From NCBI GenBank assembly GCA_030435675.1, contig CM059625.1:10354001-10418000 (forward strand): a DNA stretch of 64,000 bases. Reading direction: 5' to 3'. Within the stretch, counting starts at the first letter, position 1, and each line of letters opens with the position of its first letter. This DNA is from Steinernema hermaphroditum (taxonomy: Eukaryota > Nematoda > Chromadorea > Rhabditida > Steinernematidae). The notes beneath the pieces were generated by a model that saw nothing but the letters and a program-made list of their open reading frames with translations, did not search any database and had not been told where the DNA came from. The position numbers were made by a program, and so were the translations under genes. Below, one piece after another: positions 62,509 to 64,000 of the stretch.

Positions 62509-64000
62509 CTTCGTTGGAACCAGTCGAAATGAATCGTTTGGCTATCACTGAGTGGAACGCAAAGCAAATGGAGCTGTCGTTATCACAGTCGTCCGGCCAA
62601 TCAGTCCGCACTAGAGATAGTTCCGAAACACGGAATTATACTACTTTGGGGAGTAGCTTATGTTGTCCATCTTTAAGGCATATTTGCAAACGATAAGCCT
62701 ATACTTTGGTAACTGCACGTCGTTGTACAAATGCAAAGTACAATATATCCATGGAATGTTTATCCCTTTCATTCAGTTAGATCTTTCTGCCCAGCAGTTT
62801 CGTTAGATAACTGCCGGTTCACCGGATGTGCCTCTGAATCATGTGTGAACGTTATGATTAGGATGAGAGCAGTCGAGATAGCACACACATAGGGGGACAC
62901 AGAGATTAGTAAGCGCACCGTCGCGGTCTCTTCATAGGGCGCTACTCACCAATGAGTAACGAGGAAACTTTTCTTTGTTCTCGATTTTTCTAATATTTGA
63001 CGCTGATAGCAGTTATGCATTTCTATAAAATGATCGAACTCATCATTGCTGAATATTGAGGACTTTATTATCTGAATTTGTGTGTATCAGCAATCGACAA
63101 TATTTAGTACATGTGACCATAATCAGCGGTCAATATGACGTCAATGTACATATGTTGTAGCCTATAGAAGACTTTCGATAATTGCATCATCACGAGCTTG
63201 TCTGTGTAGATGCTTACGGAACACTTAGTGGTTTGTGCAGGCGTCGTGACGTCACGCGGCGGCGCATGGTGGCGCCCAACCGGTCGCATTTCCTACACTA
63301 GACATCGTTTTACAAGGTGAAACATAGGATAATCTCACTCTCTGATTCTGTGCATTATGATTTTGAATTTTTGCAATTCTTATTACATTGATCGGGTGAT
63401 TAGCGTACTAATTTGGGGAAAGTACACCGTTACGTTGCTATGACAACTTTGTAATCACAACCTTGATAAGCATCGCCAGCGGAAAAACAGCTGCATTTTT
63501 ATTCTTTTTTCGCCTGTTTCACTTCAGCCTGGTTGGCCGCCATCGTCATCTCCAGGCCAGCCGCGCGCGCTGCACCGCCTACTCTCCTCGACGCGACCGG
63601 CGGCTGGCTTCGATCCAATAGAGTGCTGTGCGCGTGCGACGATTGTTGCCCATCGTTCGATTGCTTCTGTAACTTTTTAGTGAAAGGTTGAGCCCCGCCA
63701 CCCACATGTCAGCGTCACGCATCACCGTTCGTTTCTCGCGCCCGTGCCAAATGCGCGATTAAACCAATAAAGCTCATCCGTGTAGTATTATGCGCAGCGT
63801 TGTTTTATGCCTTCTTGCTCAGCAATTAGCCGATATCCGCGACCGTGTTGTCGATTTGTCGTCTGCTCGAGATCGTCACGTGTGGCGTGTGTGTTCTGTT
63901 TTCCACCGCACAGACCTCAGCCGCTCCCATCGCTCTGATCCAGCCAATCAATCCAGTCTGATTCGATCTTTTCTTTCTTCAGCACGTGTCCTTTTGCTGC
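62509..64000. other. end of window, no supported gene
   Basis: The GST promoter is expected at the left end. The right end (63490-64000) is GC-richer. A 68-codon minus-strand frame (63499-63705) starts MGGGAQPFTKKLQKQSND, ends EVKQAKKE and is followed by AATAAA-like sequence, so it could be a last exon of a gene lying mainly outside the window. I could not link it to a family. Confidence 0.35.

Overview
The window is nuclear DNA of an invertebrate, most probably a nematode. The genes are split by many short introns, most of about 40-60 nt (for example 43 nt in the adducin gene), with GT-AG ends and a short T-rich run before AG. Several first coding exons start just after a consensus TTTCAG-like acceptor, which fits spliced-leader trans-splicing. 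Gene content supports a nematode: a Clc-like claudin-family protein, an astacin of the NAS type with EGF and CUB domains, a sigma-like GST, and a neuropeptide precursor with an AKH/GnRH-like octapeptide. An LMO1/3-type gene is also present. I do not recall a clear C. elegans counterpart, so an early-branching lineage (for example Trichuris/Trichinella relatives) is possible, but sequence alone does not settle the species.

Layout. 1-4.7 kb: 5' end of a C2CD2/TMEM24-like lipid-transfer protein (-) and a BAR-RhoGAP of the ARHGAP17/44/SH3BP1 family (-). 6.9-9.1 kb: a PH / Tyr-motif / double PDZ scaffold (+). 9.1-13.5 kb: gene-free DNA rich in TAATTA motifs, upstream of an LMO1/3 gene (+, 13.5-14.2 kb). 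15.1-15.6 kb: AKH/GnRH-like precursor (-). 16.6-18.3 kb: PDCD4 (-). 19.8-22.0 kb: NDR kinase SAX-1/STK38 (+). 22.3-25.3 kb: DOK-7-like PH protein with a Tyr-rich docking tail (-), apparently with an antisense gene inside one intron. 25.7-28.3 kb: Miro (-). 28.3-33.7 kb: gene-poor. 33.7-37.7 kb: adducin (+) with duplicated alternative exons. 39.1-39.5 kb: BORCS7-like (+). 40.4-41.6 kb: ULK-like kinase (-). 41.6-49.4 kb: gene-poor. 49.4-50.0 kb: small basic protein (+). 50.4-52.5 kb: astacin (+). 52.7-54.3 kb: UCP4 (-). 55.7-59.5 kb: PERK (+). 59.8-60.7 kb: Clc-like tetraspan (-). 61.2-62.5 kb: GST (-).

The genes do not form one pathway. They are mostly conserved metazoan single-copy genes in mixed orientation, with tight convergent ends (about 210-240 bp between stops for sax-1/DOK-like, astacin/UCP4 and PERK/Clc-like). 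Several act in neurons or at the actin cortex (NDR, RhoGAP, adducin, Miro, ULK-like, AKH, UCP4). Two neighbouring proteins carry docking-type tyrosine motifs and PPLPPR SH3 ligands. The most interesting signals are the tandem 99-nt alternative exons of adducin, the AKH-like peptide, the DOK-7-like gene with no visible PTB domain and an antisense gene inside it, the PH-PDZ scaffold, and a possible 22-nt intron in the RhoGAP gene.
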